From positions 52,461 through 116,460 of the forward strand of contig NZ_JBHUOR010000142.1 of the NCBI RefSeq assembly GCF_042686175.1: DNA of 64,000 bases. Direction: 5' to 3'. Below, one piece after another: positions 43,555-51,463 of the stretch. This DNA comes from Kurthia populi. Lineage in GTDB: Bacteria; Bacillota; Bacilli; Bacillales_A; Planococcaceae. The notes below the pieces were generated by a model, which saw only the letters and a list, made by a program, of their open reading frames with translations, ran no database searches and was not told the DNA's origin. Every line of letters begins with the position of its first letter. Positions within the stretch are counted from its first letter, which is position 1. The position numbers and the translations under genes were made by a program.

Positions 43555-44562
43555 TTAGTGACGGCTGCCGCGGCCTAAGCCCATAGCATCTTCCATTCGT
43601 TGGATCGTTGCATTTGCGATGGCATTGGCTTTTTCAGCGCCTTCATCTAAAATACGGTCTAATTCTTCTGAATCGATTAATTCATTGTAACGCGCTTGAA
43701 TCGGTGCTAAATGATCGATGACCACTTGTGCGACGCCGGCTTTAAAATCACCGTAGCCTTTACCGTCATATTTAGCGACAACGTCTTCTGTTGAGCTATT
43801 TGTTAATGCTGCTTCGATATCGATTAAGTTGGATACGCCTGGTTTATTTTCTTTGTCATAGCGTACGATACCTTCAGAATCTGTTACAGCTGATTTAATT
43901 TTCTTCTCGATTTGTTTTGGTGTATCTAATAAACGAATTGTCGCTTTTGCATTCGCATCTGATTTAGACATTTTCTTCGTAGGGTCTTGTAATGATTTAA
44001 TACGACGACCTGCTTTAGATAATGCGATATCGGGAATTTTGAATGTTTTTTTATAACGTTTGTTGAATCGTTCCGCTATATCGCGTGTTAATTCGATATG
44101 TTGTTTTTGATCATCACCAACTGGTACGATGTCTGTATTATATAGAAGAATATCGCCAGCCATTAATGGTGGGTATGTTAAAAGTGCTGCTAAAACAGTT
44201 TCGTTTGTACCAGCGGCTTTTGCTGATTTATCTTTAAATTGTGTCATGCGCTCTAATTCACCAATAGAAGTAACACATTGTAGCATCCAGCCGGCTTGCG
44301 CATGTGCTGGAACTTCTGATTGGATGAATAAAATCGATTTCTCTGGATCAATACCAACAGCAATATACATTGCTGCTAAGCTACGAATGTTTGAACGAAG
44401 CTCTTTCGGGTCTTGTTGAATCGTAATTGCGTGTTGGTCGACGATACAGTAGATTGCATCGCCCTGATCTTGAAGCTCTGGAAATTGTTTGATTGCGCCA
44501 ATATAGTTACCTAATGTGATGACGCCTGTTGGTTGTACACCTGAAAAAATACGTTTTGCCAT
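43555..44562 (-). CDS. trpS: Tryptophanyl-tRNA synthetase
   Basis: 335-residue class I synthetase. The HIGH-like signature is in GVQPTGVITLGNYIGA (about 7-22), and the KMSKS loop is KKMSKSDANAK (about 195). The family motif GDDQKQHIELTRDIAERFN (about 148-166) is also present. RBS GGAGG precedes the start. The upstream leader is a T-box with a UGG specifier codon, confirming tryptophan specificity by a second route. Confidence 0.98.
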   Translation of the reverse strand: MAKRIFSGVQPTGVITLGNYIGAIKQFPELQDQGDAIYCIVDQHAITIQQDPKELRSNIRSLAAMYIAVGIDPEKSILFIQSEVPAHAQAGWMLQCVTSIGELERMTQFKDKSAKAAGTNETVLAALLTYPPLMAGDILLYNTDIVPVGDDQKQHIELTRDIAERFNKRYKKTFKIPDIALSKAGRRIKSLQDPTKKMSKSDANAKATIRLLDTPKQIEKKIKSAVTDSEGIVRYDKENKPGVSNLIDIEAALTNSSTEDVVAKYDGKGYGDFKAGVAQVVIDHLAPIQARYNELIDSEELDRILDEGAEKANAIANATIQRMEDAMGLGRGSRH

Positions 44563-44582
44563 TGTGGTTTCCTCCTCAAAAT

Positions 44583-44839
44583 AAAAAAAACATCATGCTC
44601 CCTATCAATAGGGACGAATGATGTTTAAAATCCGCGGTACCACCCAAGCTTGTCGATAAATCGACCACTCTACCTCTTAACGCGAGGAACGAACTTAGGT
44701 ACTGAATATTTCACTAAGTTAACTCGGAAGTCCATTCTATACAATGCATAATCTGTTTACACCAACCACAGACTCTCTAGGTATGCTCATTATATATACT
44801 ACTCTTCGTCTTCGTTTTCATATGTCAGCGTTGTGCTGT
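44583..44839 (-). ncRNA. T-box riboswitch, tryptophan specific
   Basis: Minus-strand leader of trpS. Stem I contains an AGAGA box and a GGTTGGTG loop. The specifier loop reads GAATGGACTTCC, with UGG at 44734-44732. The universal T-box GGGTGGTACCGCGG lies at 44645-44632. The antiterminator competes with a terminator (AAACATCAT...ATGATGTT with eight T) at about 44625-44583. Uncharged tRNA-Trp binding would favour read-through. Confidence 0.95.
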
Positions 44840-44845
44840 AGAGCC

Positions 44846-44874
44846 ATTATAATACAGCTTTTTTTAAATTACAA
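44846..44874 (-). promoter_or_regulatory. Sigma-A promoter of trpS
   Basis: On the minus strand, TTGTAA (44874-44869) and TATAAT (44851-44846) with a 17-nt spacer, giving a start about 44840. Confidence 0.75.
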
Positions 44875-44938
44875 CATGTAGATAGTTCGGTCCTTTGACG
44901 GATTAATTTTTTAAATTCATTCGGTACAATAAGAAAAA

Positions 44939-44965
44939 TGAAACCAAAATGACGGTCTAAACGTA
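44939..44965 (+). promoter_or_regulatory. Candidate ECF-sigma (sigma-W/M/X type) promoter of spx
   Basis: TGAAAC at 44939-44944, 17-nt spacer, CGTA at 44962-44965: the sigma-W-like consensus. B. subtilis spx is also driven by ECF sigma factors. The leader to spx would be about 310 nt. A second possible -10, TATAAT at 45199-45204, lies nearer the gene but lacks a clear -35. Confidence 0.6.
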
Positions 44966-45281
44966 TAATAGAAAGAGTAAAATAAATTACTTATTTTCAT
45001 TGATAGTAATCTAATTGAGAATGAAGAATCTTTAAAATTAGGTTTAAAGGCTTATCAACTAGGGAACATTAGTAAGGTAGTTTATTTTTGTTCCAACTAA
45101 AAAATGGTAAAAAGAAACTTTTTTTACTAAAATGTAGCTTTAGAAAATGATTATAAAATAATTTAAAATATCCTATATTCAAAGTAATGAAGTTGTTGTA
45201 TAATGAAGTTAGACCTCTTTATTAGAGTCATTCTAATTTAATAATTCGGTTACACATTTTGAAAGGATGTGTTTGAACATG
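44966..45281 (+). other. Long AT-rich leader upstream of spx
   Basis: About 315 nt with no open reading frame of note. It contains A/T tracts, the possible proximal -10 at 45199-45204, and an AAGGATG ribosome-binding region at 45264-45270. No known riboswitch motif was recognised. Confidence 0.5.
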
Positions 45282-45677
45282 ATGGTAACATTATTTACAT
45301 CACCAAGTTGTACTTCATGTCGTAAAGCAAAAGCATGGTTAGAAGAACATGAAATTCCATATACAGAACGTAATATTTTCGCAGAACCACTAAGCATTAG
45401 TGAAATCAAAGAGATTTTACGTATGACAGAAGATGGCACCGATGAAATCATTTCAACGCGCTCAAAAATCTTCCAAAAATTAAATGTTGATTTAGAAACA
45501 TTACCTCTAAATAAACTGTACGAATTAATTCAAGAAAATCCAGGACTATTACGTCGTCCGATTATTTTAGATGAAAAACGTTTACAAGTTGGCTATAACG
45601 AAGATGAAATTCGTCGTTTCTTACCTCGTAAAGTACGTGCTTATCAATTACAAGAAGCACAAAAAATGGTCAACTAA
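45282..45677 (+). CDS. spx: Transcriptional regulator Spx
   Basis: 131-residue ArsC-fold protein that binds the RNA polymerase alpha C-terminal domain and activates the thiol-stress regulon. The redox switch CxxC is at residues 10 and 13 (SPSCTSCRKAKAWLEEH). Other landmarks are RNIFAEPLSISEIKEIL, the RPIILDEKRLQVGYN segment and the C-terminal RRFLPRKVRAY, recognised during ClpXP proteolysis. The length equals B. subtilis Spx. ATG 45282 is preferred; ATG 45279 adds one Met. mecA follows and the adaptor spxH is encoded in the same neighbourhood. Confidence 0.97.
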   Translation: MVTLFTSPSCTSCRKAKAWLEEHEIPYTERNIFAEPLSISEIKEILRMTEDGTDEIISTRSKIFQKLNVDLETLPLNKLYELIQENPGLLRRPIILDEKRLQVGYNEDEIRRFLPRKVRAYQLQEAQKMVN

Positions 45678-45691
45678 GCGTATTTAAACAT

Positions 45692-45724
45692 GCAGCTAGG
45701 AGAAACAGCTCCTAGCTGCTTTTT
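45692..45724 (+). terminator. Terminator of spx
   Basis: Perfect 11-bp stem GCAGCTAGGAG/CTCCTAGCTGC with loop AAACAG and five T. Confidence 0.92.
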
Positions 45725-45857
45725 CTTTAAAAGGTGCTTTGAAACTTTTTCTTTTCTTTTTTAAGGAAAAGGAATTACAATAGTAGTAGCTATACTTCGA
45801 AAGCAGATATTTGATGCAACATCTTCTTATAGAAGTAACCGAAAGGAGTTGTGTAAT

Positions 45858-46514
45858 ATGGATATTGAACGTATTAACGAAAACACACTGAAACTTTTCA
45901 TTTCTTATACAGACATTGAAGAGCGAGGTTTTACGAAGGATGAAATCTGGTATAACCGCGATAAAGGTGAGGAACTCTTTTGGGTTATGATGGATGAGAT
46001 TAGTGAAGAAGATCAATTTGAAATTGATGGCCCACTTTGGATTCAAGTTGTGGCAAAGGAAATCGGCCTTGAGCTGACAGTCACAACAGCGAAGCTTACA
46101 CAAGAGGGCTTAGAAGACTTACCATTTGGCCCAGGAAAATTACCACCTGGCTTACCAGGCTTGTTTGATTTAGATCAACAAAATGCAAAAGAGCTAGATA
46201 ACTTCTTGGAAGAAAATTTTGGCGATTCAACATTTGAGTTTGTGTTTGAATTAAAAGATTTCGATGATTTAATTCATCTATCTGAGCGCCTAGAGCACAC
46301 AGAAGACGTCGACAATCGATTATTTGAACAAGACGGCAAATATTATCTATATATCCACTTCGATGAAGAGGGGGACAAGGATGATCGTTTAGACTTCTTA
46401 AGTGTCGTAACAGAGTGCGCGAAAGAAGCGAATACGACTATCCATGTACTAGAAGAATATGCGAACGTTATTATTGCAGCAGATGCCTTTAATACGGTGC
46501 GTAAATATTTCTAA
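45858..46514 (+). CDS. mecA: Adaptor protein MecA
   Basis: 218-residue ClpC adaptor that delivers ComK and other substrates to ClpCP. The N-terminal substrate-binding domain is DIERINENTLKLFISYTDIEERGF (in pieces, about 2-25). An acidic/Pro linker (PPGLPGLFDLDQQ) leads to the C-terminal ClpC-binding domain (about 115-218). ATG 45858 follows GAAAGGAG with suitable spacing; TTG 45849 abuts the RBS. Together with comK in this window, it forms the negative arm of competence control. Confidence 0.96.
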   Translation: MDIERINENTLKLFISYTDIEERGFTKDEIWYNRDKGEELFWVMMDEISEEDQFEIDGPLWIQVVAKEIGLELTVTTAKLTQEGLEDLPFGPGKLPPGLPGLFDLDQQNAKELDNFLEENFGDSTFEFVFELKDFDDLIHLSERLEHTEDVDNRLFEQDGKYYLYIHFDEEGDKDDRLDFLSVVTECAKEANTTIHVLEEYANVIIAADAFNTVRKYF

Positions 46515-46515
46515 T

Positions 46516-46561
46516 AAAAAAGAAGCTTTGGACAAATTACAGTCCTAAGGCTTCTTTTTTT
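46516..46561 (+). terminator. Terminator of mecA
   Basis: Stem AAAAAGAAGC...GCTTCTTTTT with an inner TTGGAC/GTCCTAA stem and T-run. Confidence 0.85.
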
Positions 46562-46609
46562 ATTGCATTTTAAGAACCAATTTTTTACAATTATAAAGAG
46601 GTGATGCTT

Positions 46610-47638
46610 ATGTTAGTTGCCTATGATGAAAAACGACAATTCATCATACTAGATACGACAATGAATCGCGAGCAGTTACGACAAGCACGTAAAACACAAC
46701 ATTATTATTGCCCCGCATGTCATCAAGCACTACAACTTAAAATCGGTACGAAAAACACCCCTCATTTCGCTCATCACAAGCAAAGTGCCTGCAGTCATTA
46801 TTTTTCAGAAAATGAGACGACCACGCATATTGCGGGCAAGCAGCAACTGTATGATTTCTTTTCACAACTTGGCGCCCCGCAATTAGAAGCTTATCTTCCA
46901 CAAATCCAACAGCGCCCAGACATTTTATATGAGCGCACAGCAATTGAATTCCAATATAGTCGATTGACGCATGAACGCTTTTTAGAGCGCAACGCCGGCT
47001 ATGCCTCTATCAATCTCACGCCACTTTGGCTACCTTATAGTCAACCAAAGGAAAACGGCTTAGCCATCGTCTCCTTATCCCGAGATATTCAAAAATATCG
47101 CCACAATGACACCTTACTCACTTATAATCCCAATACTGAACAATTCATTTATTATAGTGCGCTTATTGGTATAACCACCACACAATTTTTAGCGAAAATC
47201 ACTGTTTTACCAAAGCAACATCAGACGTGGCCATTTCGCACGCCGCGACTGCTGACACGGGATGAATTTGAGCTGTTTATGCAGTTATGGTATGAGCAAC
47301 GGCGTAAATTAATTCAGCATTATATGCGTTATCGTAGAGGTACGCAGGATATGTTACTACGTTTTGTTTATGAACGCCGTCTTGCTTTACTTGCGCTTCC
47401 AGAGGCAATTGGGGTCCCAACAGATTTTGATGTTGAAGTGCAGCCTGCCATCGACTGGCAAATCATATATTACTATGATTATTTTCCACAAGGCATCGAT
47501 GCTTTTTTAGCGCAGCATGACACACCTAGAGTAAAAGTAGAAGCCTATGAGCAGTTCCTTCAACAGCTACATACACGAAAAGTATCACAAAATGAGCTGT
47601 TGTATAGTCAATTCATTGCATTTAAGGGGTATAATTGA
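46610..47638 (+). CDS. coiA: Competence protein CoiA
   Basis: 342-residue CoiA-family protein promoting recombination of transforming DNA. An N-terminal zinc-ribbon-like region (YYCPACHQAL, about 28-37, then HFAHHKQSACSH) is followed by a restriction-endonuclease-like core (RPDILYERTAIEFQYS, about 98-113), the predicted nuclease motif D...E-x-Q. ATG 46610 lies 7 nt from AGAGGTG; earlier starts overlap the RBS. It lies between mecA and pepF as in B. subtilis (yjbF). ComK would be expected to control it. Confidence 0.9.
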   Translation: MLVAYDEKRQFIILDTTMNREQLRQARKTQHYYCPACHQALQLKIGTKNTPHFAHHKQSACSHYFSENETTTHIAGKQQLYDFFSQLGAPQLEAYLPQIQQRPDILYERTAIEFQYSRLTHERFLERNAGYASINLTPLWLPYSQPKENGLAIVSLSRDIQKYRHNDTLLTYNPNTEQFIYYSALIGITTTQFLAKITVLPKQHQTWPFRTPRLLTRDEFELFMQLWYEQRRKLIQHYMRYRRGTQDMLLRFVYERRLALLALPEAIGVPTDFDVEVQPAIDWQIIYYYDYFPQGIDAFLAQHDTPRVKVEAYEQFLQQLHTRKVSQNELLYSQFIAFKGYN

Positions 47639-47695
47639 GAAAATATAGCTAACTAAATTTATTTAGGAATGCGAAATAATAGGAGGGCTTTTATT

Positions 47696-49507
47696 ATGAC
47701 AGAAACGAAGAAAATTCCTACGCGTGACGAGGTGCCGGTTGAAAAAACATGGCGTCTTGAAGATATTTTTGCGACGGATGATGCGTGGGATGCAGAGTAT
47801 AAAGAAGTTGAAGCATTAAGTGACAAAGCGAGCGACTTTCAAGGTACATTAAAAGACGGTGCAGAGGCAATGCTTGCGGCATTTAACTACCGCGATGAAC
47901 TATATGCACGATTAAGCCGCCTATATGCGTATTCTCATATGCGTTACGATCAAGATACAACAAATAGCTTCTACCAAGCGATGGATAGCCGCGGTAAAAC
48001 ATTATTAGCGAAAGCGTCAACAAGCATCGCATATTTAACACCTGAAATTTTAGCATTAGACGAGTCGGTAGTAGATGGCTACTTAGCAGAAAATGAAGCG
48101 CTTCGTTTATATAAAGTAGAACTTGATGAATTAAAAGCACAGCGTCCGCATGTTTTACCAGCGGAGCAAGAAGCGTTACTTGCACAAATGAGTGAAGTAA
48201 CAGGTGCTTCTGCCAATACATTTGGTATGTTAAATAATGCCGATTTAGAATTCCCGGTAATTGAAGATGAAAACGGCGAGCAAGTACAATTAACGCATGG
48301 TAACTACATTCAATTTCTTGATAGTGATGACCGTGCAACACGCGAACGTGGCTTCCGTGCAATGTACGAAACATATGGCAAATTTTTAAATACATTTGCG
48401 ACAACATTAACAGGGAATGTGAAGCGTCATAATGTCTCTGCACGTATTCGTAAATATGATTCTGCACGTCATTCAGCGCTTAGCAACAACCAAATTCCTG
48501 AAAAAGTGTATGATCAATTGTTAGATACCGTACACAAAAACTTACCGCTTCTTCATAAATACATCGGCCTGCGCAAAAAAGTTTTAGGCGTCGATGAGCT
48601 GCATATGTGGGATATTTACACACCACTTGTGAAGGAAGCGAAATTTGAGCTTACGTATGAAGATGCGGCACAAACAATGGTGAAGGCACTTGGTACAATG
48701 GGTGAGGAATATACAGCCATCTTAAAGAAAGCATTAGAAGATCGCTGGGTTGACGTAGTTGAAACAAAAGGGAAACGTAGCGGGGCTTATTCTTCAGGGA
48801 CATACGGCACAAACCCTTATATTTTAATGAACTGGCAAAACAACTTGGACAATCTTTACACATTAGTGCATGAGTTTGGGCATAGTGTGCATAGCTACTT
48901 CACACGTAATAATCAACCATTCGTCTATGGTGATTATTCCATCTTCGTAGCAGAAGTTGCCTCTACATGTAACGAAGAATTATTAACAGAGTATTTACTA
49001 CAAACAGTGGAAGATGAAAAACTTCGTATTTATGTATTAAATCACTGGTTAGAAGGCGTTCGTAGCACGATTATTCGCCAAGCAATGTTTGCGGAGTTTG
49101 AGCATGTTATTCATGAAATGGATGCATGCGGGGAAGCGCTAACAGCTGAATCGATGACAACGGTTTATTATGAATTAAATAAACAATACTTCGGTGACGA
49201 TATGGTAGTAGACGAAGAAATCGGCCGCGAATGGGCACGAATCCCTCACTTCTATTACAATTACTATGTTTACCAATATGCGACTGGTAAATCTGCGGCA
49301 ATTGCTCTTAGTAAACAAATTCTTGAAGAAGGTCAACCAGCTGTCGAGCGTTATATTAATAACTTCTTAAAAGCAGGTTGCTCAGATACGCCAATTAATG
49401 TTTTACGTGCAGCAGGTGTTGATATGGAATCAGCAGCGCCAATTCAAGCAGCATTTGATTTATTTGAAGAACGTTTAGCAGAATTAGAAAAATTATTACT
49501 AAAATAA
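47696..49507 (+). CDS. pepF: Oligoendopeptidase F (M3 family)
   Basis: 603-residue cytosolic zinc metallopeptidase cleaving short peptides. The catalytic HExxH is in LVHEFGHSVHSYF (about 390), with downstream Glu in VAEVASTCNEELL (about 420). The C-terminal GIGxx-like and YYVYQYATGKSAA segments line the tunnel in the family. ATG 47696 follows TAGGAGGG. Position and family match B. subtilis YjbG. A terminator follows, then the RoxS small RNA. Confidence 0.96.
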   Translation: MTETKKIPTRDEVPVEKTWRLEDIFATDDAWDAEYKEVEALSDKASDFQGTLKDGAEAMLAAFNYRDELYARLSRLYAYSHMRYDQDTTNSFYQAMDSRGKTLLAKASTSIAYLTPEILALDESVVDGYLAENEALRLYKVELDELKAQRPHVLPAEQEALLAQMSEVTGASANTFGMLNNADLEFPVIEDENGEQVQLTHGNYIQFLDSDDRATRERGFRAMYETYGKFLNTFATTLTGNVKRHNVSARIRKYDSARHSALSNNQIPEKVYDQLLDTVHKNLPLLHKYIGLRKKVLGVDELHMWDIYTPLVKEAKFELTYEDAAQTMVKALGTMGEEYTAILKKALEDRWVDVVETKGKRSGAYSSGTYGTNPYILMNWQNNLDNLYTLVHEFGHSVHSYFTRNNQPFVYGDYSIFVAEVASTCNEELLTEYLLQTVEDEKLRIYVLNHWLEGVRSTIIRQAMFAEFEHVIHEMDACGEALTAESMTTVYYELNKQYFGDDMVVDEEIGREWARIPHFYYNYYVYQYATGKSAAIALSKQILEEGQPAVERYINNFLKAGCSDTPINVLRAAGVDMESAAPIQAAFDLFEERLAELEKLLLK

Positions 49508-49526
49508 TCGTTTCCTAACGTAACGA

Positions 49527-49564
49527 AAACACGTGCTAACTTTTTTAGGTGGCACGTGTTTTTT
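49527..49564 (+). terminator. Terminator of pepF
   Basis: Stem AAAACACGTGC/GCACGTGTTTT with an inner TAAC/GGT(G) pairing and T-run. Confidence 0.85.
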
Positions 49565-49566
49565 GG

Positions 49567-49885
49567 TGAGAAAACACATGAAATAGCATGAAGTTATGCC
49601 GAAGCTTAGTGTTTACTCGCTATCCATTCATTTAAATTAGCAGAAATCTAGCTAAGGTGTTTAATAAAAATAACACAGGAGAATATAACAGTGTGACGAT
49701 TTAAGTCCTATGAAAATTAGTTAAAATAAAGAACAGGAAAATTGTGAAAATTAACTTATTGACAATTTTATGTATAACTTCCTCTTATATTAAATATGAA
49801 TGATTTATAGCAGTAATGATTGGATAATGTCCATGTAATGTAAACGGTTTCTTTGTGTCTGAATTATGAACATGCCTTAAAAACG
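49567..49885. other. Non-coding stretch upstream of roxS
   Basis: About 320 nt of AT-rich sequence with only very short frames (atg followed by stop within a few codons). A TTGACA at 49759-49764 lacks a well-placed -10. A ResD or Rex site could lie here given RoxS regulation in B. subtilis, but I could not identify one with confidence. Confidence 0.5.
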
Positions 49886-49914
49886 TTGCTATAACAAGGA
49901 TTCCATGCTAAAGT
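49886..49914 (+). promoter_or_regulatory. Promoter of RoxS/RsaE
   Basis: TTGCTA at 49886-49891 and TAAAGT at 49909-49914, 17-nt spacer, with an extended TGC before the -10. It predicts a start near 49922, just where RsaE-like sequence begins. Confidence 0.7.
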
Positions 49915-49921
49915 AATAGAC

Positions 49922-50033
49922 GTGAAATAAATCACAACAAACATACACCCCTTTGTTTGAACGTGAACATTTCTCCCATCCCCTTTGTGAAAATGAGTGT
50001 CTCTCGTAGAGTCACTCATTTTATTTTTTAGTA
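49922..50033 (+). ncRNA. roxS: RoxS/RsaE regulatory small RNA
   Basis: About 112 nt, matching the length of B. subtilis RoxS. The conserved RsaE/RoxS core is visible: an A-rich 5' end (GAAATAAATCACAACAAAC), then CCCCTTTGTTTGAA, then TTTCTCCCATCCCCTTTGTG. The two unpaired C-rich CCCCUUUG segments base-pair with ribosome-binding sites of targets. A strong terminator ends it (GAGTG-t-CTCT/AGAG-t-CACTC plus T-tract). It lies between pepF and yjbH, the position recalled for rsaE in Staphylococcus. RoxS/RsaE represses central-metabolism and redox genes under ResD/SrrAB control. Confidence 0.92.
49990..50033 (+). terminator. Terminator of RoxS
   Basis: AAAATGAGTG-t-CTCT, CGT loop, AGAG-t-CACTCATTTT, followed by ATTTTTT on the plus strand. 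Confidence 0.9.
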
Positions 50034-50053
50034 AAAAATCGCTATAAAATATA

Positions 50054-50089
50054 AAAAAACCTCGAGAGCTTTGTCTCTCGAGGTTTTTT
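50054..50089. terminator. Bidirectional terminator of spxH (minus strand)
   Basis: Perfect palindrome AAAAAACCTCGAGAG-CTTTGT-CTCTCGAGGTTTTTT at the end of the minus-strand spxH operon. It is also oriented to stop read-through from RoxS. Confidence 0.9.
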
Positions 50090-50903
50090 ATTTGAGTTGC
50101 CACAGTGACATACTATCACAGGCAAGGCGTGAAATCTTTTGCTGTAGCATACGTTTTTTTAGTTCGCGCTCAGCCAGTTTTTCAGGAATATTATAAATCG
50201 CTGCTACTTCTTCAGTAGATAATGTTTGATACTGTTTAAATAAAATTTCTAGTTCTGGAGGATTCGTTGGAATTAATTGTTCGTCCACCATTTCCTCTAA
50301 AATATGCTCATACACTTCAAAGTCATAAGAGCCAGATACTTTTAATCCTTCATCTTCAATATTTTCATTGAAAAAGACAAAACTAGGCACTTCATTTACT
50401 TCCATTTCACGCGTCACACATAAATCACTTTGGAATGCGCGTGTTGCTTCCATCGAACGGAAGTCGGACTTAAACTCCATCATATCTAAACGACATTGTT
50501 CAGCAATTTCATTTAATGTAGAACAAGAGCAGACATTTTTTGCATTGATCATCGCATATTCCTGTAGTTTCATTAAGAAACGATAGCCTGCTTTTTTTCC
50601 TTGTAATTCGGCTGCTTTCACAGCAATTGACGGCAAGACAGGATGTGAAACATCGATTAAGTCAGAATCTGATGGAGAGCTATTAAGTTGTTGGCAAGCA
50701 GTATTCAACGATGCAAGCTCCGTGCTTAAAATAAAACGGAGTGTAAAATAATGACCGTAGCGCACTTGTAAGCGACGGATTGTCGATTGTAAGTGCCAGC
50801 TGCCAGGATGTAATAAGTCCACAAATACATAAAGTTCGATTGGTTTATTAAAGGAAGTAGTTGATGGTGCTACTTGCTCAGTCACAAATTGTACATTTGC
50901 CAC
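50088..50903 (-). CDS. spxH: ClpXP adaptor SpxH (YjbH), lacking the CxxC cysteines
   Basis: 271-residue DsbA-like adaptor that presents Spx to ClpXP. The family framework is present: IELYVFVDLLHPGSW (about 22-36), VRYGHYFTLRFI, KAAELQGKKAGYRFL, EVPSFVFFN and EDEGLKVSGSYDFEVYE. At the thioredoxin-type active site, where B. subtilis has CPEC, this protein reads HPGS, so both cysteines are replaced. A VCSCS pair near 123-126 is elsewhere in the helical domain. GTG 50903 follows GAGGAGG, 3 nt after the yjbI stop, so they are co-transcribed. Spx is encoded about 5 kb away. Confidence 0.9.
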   Translation of the reverse strand: MANVQFVTEQVAPSTTSFNKPIELYVFVDLLHPGSWHLQSTIRRLQVRYGHYFTLRFILSTELASLNTACQQLNSSPSDSDLIDVSHPVLPSIAVKAAELQGKKAGYRFLMKLQEYAMINAKNVCSCSTLNEIAEQCRLDMMEFKSDFRSMEATRAFQSDLCVTREMEVNEVPSFVFFNENIEDEGLKVSGSYDFEVYEHILEEMVDEQLIPTNPPELEILFKQYQTLSTEEVAAIYNIPEKLAERELKKRMLQQKISRLACDSMSLWQLK

Positions 50904-50906
50904 GAT

Positions 50907-51302
50907 TTATACCTCCTCGTTTGAATCCTCAGCGTTGATCATATGGTGTGCAGTTAAAACAAGACGCTTGTAGTAGATTTCGCGGAATTTACCGTCTAAA
51001 CCTACCTCGTCCATTGCCTCATACATGCATTCAAGCCATGCCTGTGCGCGTTCAGGTGTAATTTCGAAATTCATGTGACGTGCGCGCATCATTGGATGTC
51101 CGTGTTCTTCAGTATATATATTAGGCCCACCTAAGTATTGTGTTTGAAATTGTTTTTGCTTGCGGGCAGTTTCTGTTAAATCATCAGGGAATATTGGCTT
51201 TAGCTTTGGATTTTTCGCTACTTTCGAATAAAAAGAATCGATTAAATCCGAAAGCTTTTCGGCACCAATCTCCTCATATGGAATAATCGGTTTTTGAATC
51301 AT
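50907..51302 (-). CDS. yjbI: Truncated hemoglobin, group II (YjbI-like)
   Basis: 131-residue 2-on-2 globin. Landmarks: LIDSFYSKVAKNPKLKPIFP (B helix Tyr region), QTQYLGGPNIYTEEHGHPMM, and RHMNFEITPERAQAWLECM, where the proximal His is in ARHM (about 76) and Trp G8 follows. Group II globins bind O2/NO and in this operon may support SpxH, since S. aureus and B. subtilis keep yjbH-yjbI together. The start is ATG 51302 with GGAG upstream. A function in oxidation chemistry is inferred. Confidence 0.93.
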   Translation of the reverse strand: MIQKPIIPYEEIGAEKLSDLIDSFYSKVAKNPKLKPIFPDDLTETARKQKQFQTQYLGGPNIYTEEHGHPMMRARHMNFEITPERAQAWLECMYEAMDEVGLDGKFREIYYKRLVLTAHHMINAEDSNEEV

Positions 51303-51416
51303 ATGGGATGCTCCTTTGCTTTAGCTGTAATTCTATTTTATCAACAGGTACATAATTTCTCAAACAAATGGTATTTTCTATAAAACATAGACAATTGCTT
51401 GTTGATGGAAAATAAG

Positions 51417-51463
51417 AAAAAACGAAGGAAAAGAACCGATAAGGTAGCTTTTCCTTCGTTTTT
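51417..51463 (-). terminator. Terminator of cwlQ
   Basis: Palindrome AAAAACGAAGGAAAAG/CTTTTCCTTCGTTTTT with a 14-nt loop, at the end of the minus-strand gene. Confidence 0.88.

Noticed and set aside
45140..45175. PerR box upstream of spx
   Set aside because: TTATAAAATAATTTA differs from the PerR palindrome at too many positions.
49864..50103. 79-codon minus-strand frame covering the RoxS region
   Set aside because: It runs through two terminator hairpins and the RoxS core, has no RBS, and the translation resembles no protein.
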